A stretch of 64,000 nt of DNA from Azospirillum canadense (GCF_025961225.1 NZ_JAOQNG010000010.1:362501-426500), one strand, 5' to 3'; positions 44,136-52,987 are shown, counted from the first letter of the stretch. Notes: generated from the letters alone by a model not told the origin. Translations and numbers: made by a program.

Positions 44136-46076
44136 ATGGATCCGAAGGCGCTCCGCCCGATGCGGCGTTTCATGCCGCTGCTGGTCATGGTGGTCGTGGT
44201 GCCCTGGCTCGCCACGCTGGCGGCGGCGCTGATCGCGGCTGCCGGTCTGGCCGACCGCGGGGCGGCATCGCGCGCGGAGATCGTCGGCCTGGGCATCGCC
44301 CACGACCTGGAGAAGGCGCTGGCGCTCGGCCTGCCGCTCGACCGCATGGCGGGGATGGAGGATTACCTGGGCGAGGCCGCCGCCGTGTTCCCGGAAATCG
44401 ACCTGATCCTGGTGGTGGACGGTGGCGGCCGGCCGCTGTTTCAGAAGTCCAACGCCGCGCGGCCGGAACTGTCGATACGCCTGACCCCGGCCGAGACAGA
44501 TTGGTCCGCCCTGGGGCTCAAGGTGCAGCGCTTCCCGGTGCGCAATGGTGTTTCGGCGGCCGGGGAAGTGTTGCTGGGCCGCAGCGCCGTCTCGCAGCCG
44601 GCCAACGCCCAGCGCATCTTGATCGACTTTGCCGTGGCGATCAGCATCGCGCTCGCCATGGGCGGACTGCTGCTGCGCGCCATGCTGCATTCCCTGGTGG
44701 TCGCGCCGCTGCGTCTGGTCGCAGCACTGGAATCGAACCTCGCGCGGTCCGCCTACGACCGCATCGCACCGCCGGTCGAGCAGAGCCTGATCGGCAGGCT
44801 GCTGGCCGAGATGAACCGTGTCGTGATCACCGTCAACGACCGGTTCGCGCGGGTGCGCAGCTACCTGACGGAGGTGCGCGACCTCAGCTTCAACAAGGCG
44901 GCGGCGGGCCAAGTCGCCCCGCTGATCGCGCGCGTGGAACGGCTGGGTGCCTTCGCCCCCGACCGGCTGGCCGCGCTGTCGCCCGGCGGCAGCGATCCGC
45001 TGCCCCACGTTGCCCTGTTCGCGGCGGGCGTCGTGCTCGCCGTCGTGACCGCGGTCGCGGCGCAGCGCCTCCCCCTGGGGCTGGCGATGCTCGGCGCCGG
45101 GGTGGGAACGGCGTTGGCAGTGCCGGTCGCCCACGCGCTCGGCCGCCGCGCGGCGCCGGTGGCGGTCTTGGCCTATCTGCTGTGGGCTGCGCTCGTTTGG
45201 GCGCTGTCGCGTTTGTCGGCGGGAACGCCTGTGCTGCTGGTCGCCGTCGCGGGGGTCGGCGGACTGGCGGCGGTCCTGTCCGTCCGGTCCGTGCGCGCGG
45301 CCGGAGACTCCCTGCGCGCCGGCCAGACCGTGTCGGCCGCCGCCGGCCTCGTCGCCGGCGCTGGCCTGTCGGTGCTGTGCGCCGGCGGGGCGGTCCTGGA
45401 GATCGGGATGGTCGCCGCCGCGTTGGCGACGCTGGTCGGGGCGACCGTCGCCCTGCGACTGGAGGGGCGGAGCGGACCGGCGCTGCCGCGGGTCACGCTG
45501 CGCAGCCTGCTGGCCCCGGATCGCTGGTGGTCGGCGGTCACGGCGCGCCCCAAGGGTTGGGCCTTGTGGCTGGTGACGGTCCTGGCGCTCCTGTGCCTCG
45601 GCCTGCCCAGCGTCGGCGAGGCGCCGGATCTCCGGCACAGCGCAGAGCTGGTCTGGCTGCACGCCATGCCGGCTTGGCTGGCCGCCATCGTCCTGGCGGC
45701 CATGGCGCCGCGCGGCGCTGGTGCCACGCTGGCGGCGCTGGGCGGAACGGCGGTGGCCGGTCTGGTTTTGGCCTTCGGTCCGGTGGAGCCAGGGACAATG
45801 ACCGCGGTCGTGGTCGCCGCCGCGTTGGGGATCGCGCACGCCGGGCAGGCCGCGACCGGGGAGGCCGGCGCCCTCGTCGCCGCGCGCGCCGCGCTGACCC
45901 TGCTGGGCGGTGCGGTCGTGGTCTGGATGGGGGCGGGAAGCGCGCTGCTGCCCGTGGCGGTGTCGGCGCTCGGCCTTTTGGCCGGCATCGCTGTCCTGCC
46001 GCCGCTGGCGGTGACCGCGTGGCGTTGCGCGCTGCCGCGCCGACGCGCGGTTGCCGCGTCCGGGGAGGCGCTGTGA
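44136..46076 (+). CDS. Membrane sensor protein 2: periplasmic sensor fused to a polytopic membrane domain
   Basis: A 646-aa protein. TM1 (about 14-38) and TM2 (about 160-183) enclose a periplasmic sensor region (ADRGAASRAEIVGLGIAHDLEKAL, FPEIDLILVVDGGGRPLF). A HAMP-like linker (VVAPLRLVAALESNLARS) and a short helical stretch follow. From about residue 285 to the end it is almost entirely hydrophobic, with some ten to twelve predicted helices (PHVALFAAGVVLAVVTAVAAQ, VAVLAYLLWAALVWALSRL, MPAWLAAIVLAAMAPRG). No enzymatic output is visible. I do not recognise the polytopic part; it could be a transporter-like or channel-like sensor. The stop overlaps the next ATG (TGATG), so the two are translationally coupled. 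Confidence 0.7.
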   Translation: MDPKALRPMRRFMPLLVMVVVVPWLATLAAALIAAAGLADRGAASRAEIVGLGIAHDLEKALALGLPLDRMAGMEDYLGEAAAVFPEIDLILVVDGGGRPLFQKSNAARPELSIRLTPAETDWSALGLKVQRFPVRNGVSAAGEVLLGRSAVSQPANAQRILIDFAVAISIALAMGGLLLRAMLHSLVVAPLRLVAALESNLARSAYDRIAPPVEQSLIGRLLAEMNRVVITVNDRFARVRSYLTEVRDLSFNKAAAGQVAPLIARVERLGAFAPDRLAALSPGGSDPLPHVALFAAGVVLAVVTAVAAQRLPLGLAMLGAGVGTALAVPVAHALGRRAAPVAVLAYLLWAALVWALSRLSAGTPVLLVAVAGVGGLAAVLSVRSVRAAGDSLRAGQTVSAAAGLVAGAGLSVLCAGGAVLEIGMVAAALATLVGATVALRLEGRSGPALPRVTLRSLLAPDRWWSAVTARPKGWALWLVTVLALLCLGLPSVGEAPDLRHSAELVWLHAMPAWLAAIVLAAMAPRGAGATLAALGGTAVAGLVLAFGPVEPGTMTAVVVAAALGIAHAGQAATGEAGALVAARAALTLLGGAVVVWMGAGSALLPVAVSALGLLAGIAVLPPLAVTAWRCALPRRRAVAASGEAL

Positions 46077-48127
46077 TGTCGGTGCTGGTGATAAACGGAC
46101 TGCGGCAGCGGATGACGGCGGTGGCTGTCGGCGCGGTCCTCGCGATGCTGGCCACCGCGGCCGGCTTTTCGCTGCTGCGGACGGAGGTGGTGTCCTCCCG
46201 CCACGCGGAGGAGGAGGCGCGGCTGGTGCAGCGCCTGTGGGAAGGGCTGCTCGACCAGACCGCCGCGGCGACCAAGGCGGCCGTCGGCGACCCGCGCCTG
46301 ACCACGGCGCTGGAGCGCGGCGACGCGACCGCGGCGGCCGAGCGGCTGCGCGCGCTGGAACTGACCTCCGTCGCCCTGCTGAACGGCGCCGGGCAGACCC
46401 TGCTCGGCGTGCCTGCGGGAGACGCAGCGCGGCTGATCGACGAGCGGCGCATCGGGCAGGTGCTGACGCAGAACTACGTTCATGACGGTCTGGTGCTGTC
46501 CGGCGGCACCGCGCAGCTTCTCCTGGCGCAGCCTTTCGGCGCACAGCGCCCCGCCGACCGGGTGGTGGTTGCGGTCCGGCCGCTGACGGACAGCCTGGAA
46601 ACCCTGGCCGACGTGCATGGCGGTTCCGCCTACCTCACGGACGCCGATGGAAAGCTGTACGGGCACGCTGGCCCGCTGGCCTGGAACGACGTGCGCCCGG
46701 CCCTGCGCACGGACGGTGCGGAGTCCGCCCGCGCGACCATCGCGGAGCGCGCCTACGACATCCGCAGCCTGCGCCTGCCCAAGGTGGCCGGCGCGGGGGC
46801 GGAGGGCGGGACGACGCTGTTCCTGGTGACCGCGCGTGAGACGACGCTGGTCGCCATGGCCGACAGCCTGCTCGACACCACGACGATCCTGGTGGTGCTG
46901 ACGGTCCTGGCGGCCGGGACGCTGGGGCTCGACTGGTTCTTCCGGCGGACCTTCAACCCGGTCTACGCCTCCATGTCCGCCCTGTCGGCGCTGGCCGCCG
47001 GGGACACCAGCGTGGCGGTGCTGGGGGCGGAGCGGCACGACGAGGCCGGGCAACTCGCCCGTACGGTGGAGGTGTTCCGCGACCGCAGCCGCGCGCTGCG
47101 CGACGCGCAGGAGCGGCGCGCCCGCCACTGGCTGCGTCAGCAGGCTTTCATCCGCAAGCAGATGCTCCGCCTGGCCGAGACCCTGCCGGAGCAGGGGCAG
47201 AGGGAGTTGCTGGCCGACCTCGCGCGGATCGAGGCCGCGGCGGCGGAACGGCCGGGCGGCGACCGCGCCGACGACCCCGGCGCGCTGGCCGTCGCCTTCG
47301 AGGTGATGGCGGAGCGCGTGCGCGACCAGCACGCCGAACTCGACGGCATGGTCCGGCAGCTCCAAGCCGCTCTGAACACCCGGACGGAGTTGCTGGAACT
47401 CCAGAAGCAATTCGAGATCGCCCGGCGCATGCAGGCCGCCATGCTGCCGGCCGACCTGCCGAACCTTCCGGACCTGGAGGCCGCGGGACTGATGCGCCCG
47501 GCGGCGGAGTTCGACGGCAGCTTCTACGACTTCTTCCAGACCGCCGACGGGACGCTGGTCGTGCTGCTTGGGCAAGTGTCGGGGGGCGGGCTCGCCGCCG
47601 GCTTCATGACGGTGACGGCGCGCGCCGCGGTGCGCACGCTGGCTGAGGCGGGGCAGGGCCCGGCGGCCTGCCTGAGCGGAGCCAACCGCCTGCTCGCCGC
47701 CGACAACGCCGCGGGACGCGCCATCGGGCTTGCCATGGGAGTCGTGGCCCCGCGCTCCCGCCGGCTGGTCTTCGCTGCGGCGGGCATGCCGGAGCCCTTC
47801 ATCGTGCGCCGCTTCGGCGACGTGGTGGACCTGCCGGTCGAGGCCAACCCGCCGCTTGGCCTCGACGCGGGGATGGCGGTGACAGAGACCGCGCTGGAAC
47901 TGCCCGTGCCGAGCACGCTGGTGCTGTGCAACGGCGGCTTGCTGGACGGCGCCAACCGGTTTGGCGTGGGGTTCGGGCGCGCGCGCATGACGGACACGCT
48001 GGGCAACCTCGACGACCTGTCGGCGCACAGAGTCGCGGCGGCGGTGTCGGCGGCGCTGGCCGAGCACGCGGGCGGCGCGCCGATGCCGCAGGACCGGCTC
48101 TGCGTTGCGCTGCGGGTGCGGGCATGA
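46076..48127 (+). CDS. HAMP-SpoIIE-type protein with apparently degenerate phosphatase site
   Basis: A 683-aa membrane protein: TM1 (about 15-35), periplasmic sensor domain, TM2 (about 262-285, TTTILVVLTVLAAGTLGLDWFF), HAMP (FNPVYASMSALSALAAGD), a long coiled coil, and a C-terminal SpoIIE/PP2C-like domain (about 450-683) introduced by the typical QKQFEIARRMQAAMLPADLP linker. In active RsbU/SpoIIE proteins the metal ligands sit in GGD(F/Y)YD, GDVSGHG, TDG and a final DD. Here these read DGSFYD (478-484), GQVSGGG (about 498), CNGG (about 616) and QDR (about 672), so most metal-binding Asp residues are replaced. The domain is probably a non-catalytic binding module. Its place in the T6SS operon suggests secretion control. 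Confidence 0.8.
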   Translation: MSVLVINGLRQRMTAVAVGAVLAMLATAAGFSLLRTEVVSSRHAEEEARLVQRLWEGLLDQTAAATKAAVGDPRLTTALERGDATAAAERLRALELTSVALLNGAGQTLLGVPAGDAARLIDERRIGQVLTQNYVHDGLVLSGGTAQLLLAQPFGAQRPADRVVVAVRPLTDSLETLADVHGGSAYLTDADGKLYGHAGPLAWNDVRPALRTDGAESARATIAERAYDIRSLRLPKVAGAGAEGGTTLFLVTARETTLVAMADSLLDTTTILVVLTVLAAGTLGLDWFFRRTFNPVYASMSALSALAAGDTSVAVLGAERHDEAGQLARTVEVFRDRSRALRDAQERRARHWLRQQAFIRKQMLRLAETLPEQGQRELLADLARIEAAAAERPGGDRADDPGALAVAFEVMAERVRDQHAELDGMVRQLQAALNTRTELLELQKQFEIARRMQAAMLPADLPNLPDLEAAGLMRPAAEFDGSFYDFFQTADGTLVVLLGQVSGGGLAAGFMTVTARAAVRTLAEAGQGPAACLSGANRLLAADNAAGRAIGLAMGVVAPRSRRLVFAAAGMPEPFIVRRFGDVVDLPVEANPPLGLDAGMAVTETALELPVPSTLVLCNGGLLDGANRFGVGFGRARMTDTLGNLDDLSAHRVAAAVSAALAEHAGGAPMPQDRLCVALRVRA

Positions 48128-48720
48128 TCGGGCGTGGCGCGATGGCGGCGGCCCTGGCATTGTTGGCGTTGTGGGGCGGCAGTGCATCGGCGCAAATGGC
48201 CGCTCAACCGCCGGGTGGGCCGGCGCTGTTCCAGTGCACCCGGCATTTCCGCAACAGCGAGGCGATGTACGGCATCCCCCGCGGCATCCTGCACGCCATG
48301 AGCGTCGTGGAATCGGGCCGCGCCGGCATGCCCTGGCCCTGGGCGCTGAACGTCTCCGGCATGCCGCGCTTCCCCGCCACGCGGTCGGAGGCGCTGCGAC
48401 TGATGCACGACGAGGTCGGAACGCTGCGCGCCGACGTGGCCGTGGGCTGCATGCAGATCTACACGCGCTGGCACGCCGGGTCCTTCGCCGCGGACGAGGA
48501 CATCCTCGACCCCGCCATCAACGTCACCTACGCCGCCCGCTTCCTGCGGGAACTGTACGACCGCCATGGCTCCTGGACGGAGGCGGTGCGCCGCTACCAC
48601 GCCAGCGACCCTGCGGCGCAGGACACCTACCTCTGCCAGGTCCTCGACCGGCGCGTCCGGCTCGGCTACCAGCGCCCGACGCCGGACATGCAACGCCTGT
48701 GCGGCGGGAAGCCGTCGTGA
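48124..48720 (+). CDS. SLT-type lytic transglycosylase in the T6SS operon
   Basis: A 198-aa secreted protein with signal peptide (RGAMAAALALLALWGGSASAQ, cleavage about residue 22). The lysozyme-like SLT fold is seen in YGIPRGILHAMSVVESGR, where the Glu of VVES is the catalytic acid, then ADVAVGCMQIYTRWHAG (GxMQ motif), DPAINVTYAARFLRELYDRHGSWTEAVRRYHAS. It should cleave peptidoglycan glycan strands in the periplasm. Overlap with the preceding stop (ATGA) shows co-translation with the sensor trio. T6SS clusters in other bacteria also use a peptidoglycan hydrolase to let the membrane complex pass the wall. Confidence 0.88.
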   Translation: MIGRGAMAAALALLALWGGSASAQMAAQPPGGPALFQCTRHFRNSEAMYGIPRGILHAMSVVESGRAGMPWPWALNVSGMPRFPATRSEALRLMHDEVGTLRADVAVGCMQIYTRWHAGSFAADEDILDPAINVTYAARFLRELYDRHGSWTEAVRRYHASDPAAQDTYLCQVLDRRVRLGYQRPTPDMQRLCGGKPS

Positions 48721-48730
48721 GGGCGCGGCG

Positions 48731-49312
48731 ATGAAGAAGGTCCTGATCGTCGTGGTGGCCGTGCTGCTGCTCGGCCTCGCGTTTGGGGGAGGGTACCTGC
48801 TGGCCGGGGGCGGACTGCCGGGAGCGGCAGACGCGAAGACCGCCGAAGCCGGCAAGGATGGCGCGCCGTCCGCCAAGGGCTCTCCGGCAAAGGAGGAGCC
48901 TTCTCCGGCCGCACCGGCCAAGGATGGAAAGGCCGCCGAACCGAACAAGGCGGACGCACCCCCACCCCCACCGGGACCTCCCCCCGTTCCTGTGCGACCG
49001 ATTGCCATGCCCGCCAAGGGCGAAGCGCGCTTTGCCGTCGAACTGGGCGTGTTCCGCTCCGCCGAGAACGCCCAGCAGTTCGCTGCGGCGCTGGCCGAGC
49101 GCAAGCTGCCCGTGGAGATTGTGGAGACGGTGGACGCCGCCGGGCAGACCTGGCGGCGGGTGCGGGCCGGCGCCTTCGCCGACCGCTGGCAGGCAGAGGC
49201 ACGCTTGGTCGAGTACGACCGTATTGCCGGCCTCAATGGCGTGGTCGTCGAAGAGCTGGCCTTGCCCCCAACTTCACCCGTGGCTCCGGCGAAGCCAGCC
49301 GGCGGCGAATGA
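48731..49312 (+). CDS. SPOR-domain membrane protein 1
   Basis: A 193-aa bitopic protein. TM at residues 2-24 (KKVLIVVVAVLLLGLAFGGGYLLAG), a charged and then proline-rich periplasmic linker (APPPPPGPPPVPVRP), and a C-terminal SPOR domain (about 105-180: ARFAVELGVFRSAENAQQFAAALAERKLPVEIVETVDAAGQTWRRVRAGAFADRWQAEA). SPOR domains bind glycan strands lacking stem peptides. It starts 10 bp after the transglycosylase, so enzyme and binder are made together. Within this operon it may guide the T6SS membrane complex to opened peptidoglycan. Confidence 0.85.
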   Translation: MKKVLIVVVAVLLLGLAFGGGYLLAGGGLPGAADAKTAEAGKDGAPSAKGSPAKEEPSPAAPAKDGKAAEPNKADAPPPPPGPPPVPVRPIAMPAKGEARFAVELGVFRSAENAQQFAAALAERKLPVEIVETVDAAGQTWRRVRAGAFADRWQAEARLVEYDRIAGLNGVVVEELALPPTSPVAPAKPAGGE

Positions 49313-49507
49313 TCCAGATCGGACCAACGGATTAACCCGGCGGAGTTGCAGGCTTTCACGGCACCGGAGGGGTTGTCCGGGCCGCCCCTCCCGAACTGCG
49401 CCAGAACGAACCAGACAAGGCGCAAAGATCCGCGCGCGGGATGCTTCAATCACGCTGGAACTCCGCCCATCCGGCGGGACGGACCGATGCATCTCAGGGG
49501 CTTCGCG

Positions 49508-50263
49508 ATGATGACGATCACGCTCGGGCGATGGCAGGTGGCGGCTCTGGCCGGCAGCCTCTTCGCGCTCGTCGTGGTTGCCGTGTTCTCGGGCTTCCTG
49601 CTTGCCACCTACACAATGGCGGGCGCCGGCCCGTCCGTGGCGTCCGCCGCATCCGCGCCATCGCAAGCCGCAGCCGGCGGCGACCTTGCCACCGCGGCCC
49701 GCCAGCGCCTGAAGAACAATTACGAAGCGAACCGCGCCATCGTCGAAACCGCCGACGAGGCCGGCGACGTGGTCCGCGAGGGCAACGCCATGTTCGTCGA
49801 TCCCGTGGCCAAGGGCGCCGGCGCGGCGGCCCGCCGCTTCCTGCCGAAGTGGATGAGCAGCCAAGTGGCGCGAAGCATCGACCGCGCGAGCTTCCACGCC
49901 AAGGAGAAGTTCGCCTACGGGGTCGAGGACTCGGTGGAAGGCTCGCTGAAGGACACGGTCTACGGCGACGGCACCAGCCGGGTCACGGCCGCCCCGCCGC
50001 CGCGGGTCTACGCGGTCGAACTTGGGCGCTTCGCCACCTCCTTCAACGCGGAGTCCTTTGCCGCCGCTGCCGCCCAGCGCGGCGTGTCGGCCACTGTCGA
50101 TTACGCGCCAGAGTCCGGCCAGTCCGCCGCCTACGCCGTGCGCAGCGGCCGCTATGCCGCCGCCGACGAGGCTTCCGCGGCGCTCGACGCGCTGTCGCGC
50201 TCGGCCGGCGTCTCCGGAACCGTCGTCACCCTTGCCGAACCGGGAGCGCGTCCCGCGCCATGA
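49508..50263 (+). CDS. SPOR-domain membrane protein 2
   Basis: A 251-aa bitopic protein. TM at about 10-35 (WQVAALAGSLFALVVVAVFSGFLLATYTMAG), a helical periplasmic region of about 120 residues (RQRLKNNYEANRAIVETADEAGDVV), then a degenerate SPOR-like domain (RVYAVELGRFATSFNAESFAAAAAQRGVSATVDY..YAVRSGRYAAADEASAALDAL). ATG 49508 follows CAGGGG; ATG 49487 would add seven residues. It is 195 bp after the previous gene, the largest gap in this arm, and I see no gene there; a frame at 49346-49507 is open but not protein-like. Confidence 0.8.
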   Translation: MMTITLGRWQVAALAGSLFALVVVAVFSGFLLATYTMAGAGPSVASAASAPSQAAAGGDLATAARQRLKNNYEANRAIVETADEAGDVVREGNAMFVDPVAKGAGAAARRFLPKWMSSQVARSIDRASFHAKEKFAYGVEDSVEGSLKDTVYGDGTSRVTAAPPPRVYAVELGRFATSFNAESFAAAAAQRGVSATVDYAPESGQSAAYAVRSGRYAAADEASAALDALSRSAGVSGTVVTLAEPGARPAP

Positions 50264-50709
50264 TGCCGTTCATCCCCCCACGCCTGCGCGGCGCCGCCGC
50301 GCTTTCCCTGGCCCTGCTGGCGACCGCTTGCGCGGACAAGCCCGCGGCCCGGCTGGACACGGTGTCGGTCACCGTGGCGCCGGCCGCCAACGACACCACG
50401 CCGGTCGCCATCGACATGGTGGCCGTGCGCGACAAGGCGCTGGTGGAAAAGCTGGCCGCCCTGACCGCCGCCGACTGGTTCGGCCAGCGGGAGCAGACCT
50501 TGCGCGACCACCCGACCACGGTCGGCGTGACGAGCTGGGAGCTGGTGCCCGGCCAGAAGCTCCAGGCCGAACTGCCGGACCAGGAACCCGCCTGGGCCAT
50601 CCTGGTCTTCGCCAACTACGCCACACCCGGGCCGCACCGCCTGCGCGTGCCCGACATCCGAACGCTGACCCTCACCGCCGGGGACAAAGATGTCGAACTG
50701 GCTCCCTGA
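50260..50709 (+). CDS. tssJ: TssJ-like outer-membrane lipoprotein
   Basis: A 149-aa lipoprotein with a signal ending in LLATAC, the Cys at about residue 24 being the lipidation site. The mature part (SVTVAPAANDTTPVAIDMVAVRDKALVEKLAALTAADWFGQRE, then VGVTSWELVPGQKLQAELPDQEPAWAILVFANYATPG) follows the TssJ pattern of a small transthyretin-like beta sandwich. The position directly before tssK-tssL-tssM is the usual place for tssJ. Sequence similarity to well-studied TssJ is weak, so the call depends partly on context. TssJ anchors the TssM C-terminus to the outer membrane. The start overlaps the previous stop. Confidence 0.75.
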   Translation: MMPFIPPRLRGAAALSLALLATACADKPAARLDTVSVTVAPAANDTTPVAIDMVAVRDKALVEKLAALTAADWFGQREQTLRDHPTTVGVTSWELVPGQKLQAELPDQEPAWAILVFANYATPGPHRLRVPDIRTLTLTAGDKDVELAP

Positions 50710-50751
50710 CGCAAGCACCACCGCCTGCCACCGCACCGAAACGAGGACCGC

Positions 50752-52095
50752 ATGACCGACGCGCGCGACATTCCCGACGCGATCGCGTGGCACGACGGCA
50801 TGCTGCTGGCGCCCCAGCATTTCCAGCAGCAGGCCCTGCGGCACGAGCGGCAGCTGACCTACCACCTGCGCCACGCGCGGCCCTTCCACTGGGGCGTCTC
50901 GCACCTTCAGGTCGACCGCGTGCAGCTCGTCTCCGGCCTCGTCCAGGTGCGGGAGCTGGAGGCGGTCATGCCCGATGGCTTGGTCGTGGACTATCACGCC
51001 GGTGCGGACGAGCCGCTGGAGGTGGACATCTCCGCCTACGCCGACCCGGTCGGGCAGACGCAGATCACCATTTACCTGATCGTGCCGACCGCGCGCGGCG
51101 ACCGCGCGCCGGGTCCGGGCGAAACGCCGCGCTACGTCTCGGTGGAGGGCGCGCCGGTGCCCGACCTGCACGGCGGGGAGGAGGTGCAGATCGCCCGCCT
51201 GCGCCCGCGGCTGGCCCTGTTCGCCACCACCGGGCCGAACCAGAAGCCGCCGCAGAAGTTCGTGTCCATGCCCATCGCGCAGGCGACCTTCCGCAACGAC
51301 GCCTTCGTGCTGACCGACTTCGTGCCGCCGGCGCTGGCCGTCACCGCCAACTCCTCGCTCGGCCGGCTGGGGGCGGAGGTGGTGCGGCGCGTGCGCGAGA
51401 AGGCGCTGTTCCTGGCCGAACGCTCCGGCGTCGGCAGCGGCAACGCGACGACGGAGCTGGCGGAGGCGGCGCGCGTGGAGATCCGCAGCCTCGTCACCGG
51501 CCTGCCGCCGCTGGAGGCGCAGCTGGGCGTCGGCGTTTGCCACCCCTTCGACGTCTACCTGTCGCTCTGCACGCTCGCCGGCCACCTGTCGGCCTTCGCC
51601 AGCGGCGCGGTGCCGGCCAAGCTGTCGCGCTACGACCACGACGACCCGATGGCCAGCTTCGGCGAGGTGCGCGACTTCATCCTGCGCATGATCGACCGCG
51701 TGAAGGAAGGCGTCGCCCGCATCCCCTTCACCTTCGAGGACGGCATGTTCGGGCTGCCCATGGAGGAGGCTTGGCTGAAGGGCCGGCTCGTCGTCGGTGT
51801 GCGTGGCCCGGCCGCTGCGTCGGTCAGCGAGGTCGCGGCCTGGATGGAGAACTGCATCGTCGCCTCGCGGTCGAAGCTGGAGGCGCTGTCCGGCCTGCGC
51901 GTGAAAGGCGCCGACCGCATCGCGCTGGACGACAGCGGGGAGGGCGGGGTGGCCGCCCCGCGTGGGGTGGTGCCCTTCGAGGTGAAGGTCGATCCCCGCT
52001 ACATCGCCCCCGGCGAGCGGCTGGAAATCTGGAACCCGGACTCGCTGGGCAGCCGCTTCCGCCCCGTCGAGATCACGCTGTTCGTGACCGCCTGA
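50752..52095 (+). CDS. tssK: T6SS baseplate-membrane connector TssK
   Basis: A 447-aa protein with the standard start IPDAIAWHDGMLLAPQHFQQQALRHERQLTYHLRHARPFHWGV. FEVKVDPRYIAPGERLEIW and GLPPLEAQLGVGVCHPFDVYLSLCTLAGHLSAF are further conserved blocks. TssK trimers join the TssFG wedges to the TssLM membrane complex and recruit cargo-loaded spikes. ATG 50752 follows CGAGGACCGC. It lies 16 bp before tssL. Confidence 0.96.
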   Translation: MTDARDIPDAIAWHDGMLLAPQHFQQQALRHERQLTYHLRHARPFHWGVSHLQVDRVQLVSGLVQVRELEAVMPDGLVVDYHAGADEPLEVDISAYADPVGQTQITIYLIVPTARGDRAPGPGETPRYVSVEGAPVPDLHGGEEVQIARLRPRLALFATTGPNQKPPQKFVSMPIAQATFRNDAFVLTDFVPPALAVTANSSLGRLGAEVVRRVREKALFLAERSGVGSGNATTELAEAARVEIRSLVTGLPPLEAQLGVGVCHPFDVYLSLCTLAGHLSAFASGAVPAKLSRYDHDDPMASFGEVRDFILRMIDRVKEGVARIPFTFEDGMFGLPMEEAWLKGRLVVGVRGPAAASVSEVAAWMENCIVASRSKLEALSGLRVKGADRIALDDSGEGGVAAPRGVVPFEVKVDPRYIAPGERLEIWNPDSLGSRFRPVEITLFVTA

Positions 52096-52111
52096 GGAAG
52101 GACCTGACCGC

Positions 52112-52987
52112 ATGCTCCACCGCCGAGACCTGGTCGACCATTTCCTCGCCTTCGCGCGGGAACTCCAGCAGCACCGCGCCGCGATCGAGAACGGCCGCGC
52201 CAAACCCGCGCGCAAGCCTGAGGGTGGCGCGGAGCCGGCCGAGGCCTTGCCGGCTTTCCTGACGGAAGACGTGCTGGCGCTGCCGGCGCTTGGCGCCGGG
52301 CCGTCTGCCATCGGTGTTCCTTCACTGGCGCTGGAACCCGACGCGGAGATCGTCATCCGCCGCCTTCAGGACTTCTTGGAGGCACAGGCGGTCCAGGTCG
52401 GGCGGACCGCCACGGACCTGATGATTAGCCAACACCGCGAGGCGCAATACGCCATGGCGGCGCTGGCCGACGACCTGTTCATCCACGACGTGGAGTGGAC
52501 CGGGCGGGAGATCTGGCGCGGCGTCCTGCTGGAGCAGGCGCTGTTCCGCACGCGGCTGGCCGGCGAGCGGGTGTTCGACCGGATGGAGGCCCTGCTGGCC
52601 AGCAACGACCGCCGGCTGGTGCAGTTGGCCGCGGTCTATCTCTGCGTTCTCGGCATGGGCTTCAAGGGGCGGTACCGGGTGCCGGGCGGCGAATCCACGC
52701 TGCGCAACTACAGCGCCCGGCTGTTCGAGTTCATCGCGGGGCGGGAGTCGGAGTTGGGTGCGGGCCTGCTGCCGGCCGGACGGACGCTGATCCCCGCCGC
52801 CTACGCCCACACGCTGACCGACAGCAAGGCGCGCACGCTGGCGCGCGGGCCGCGCTGGCCGGTCGTGCTGGGGGCGATCGCCGGGGTGTGGCTGGTTCTG
52901 GGGCAGGCGCTGTGGTGGATGTCCACCGCCCAGCTGTCGAGCGCGGCGGATGCGGTGCTGCAAGCATCGCTCCGCGTGACGCGCTGA
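52112..52987 (+). CDS. tssL: T6SS membrane complex protein TssL (DotU/IcmH family), short form
   Basis: A 291-aa inner-membrane protein. The cytoplasmic DotU domain (about 90-225) has SQHREAQYAMAALADDLFIHDVEWTGREIWRGVLLEQALF and QLAAVYLCVLGMGFKGRYR. A single C-terminal TM (about 248-270, WPVVLGAIAGVWLVLGQALWWM) is followed by only about 20 periplasmic residues. Many TssL proteins carry an OmpA-like peptidoglycan-binding domain here; this one does not. The first 85 residues are a low-complexity extension. ATG 52112 follows GGAAGGACC. It pairs with TssM, 13 bp downstream. Confidence 0.93.
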   Translation: MLHRRDLVDHFLAFARELQQHRAAIENGRAKPARKPEGGAEPAEALPAFLTEDVLALPALGAGPSAIGVPSLALEPDAEIVIRRLQDFLEAQAVQVGRTATDLMISQHREAQYAMAALADDLFIHDVEWTGREIWRGVLLEQALFRTRLAGERVFDRMEALLASNDRRLVQLAAVYLCVLGMGFKGRYRVPGGESTLRNYSARLFEFIAGRESELGAGLLPAGRTLIPAAYAHTLTDSKARTLARGPRWPVVLGAIAGVWLVLGQALWWMSTAQLSSAADAVLQASLRVTR

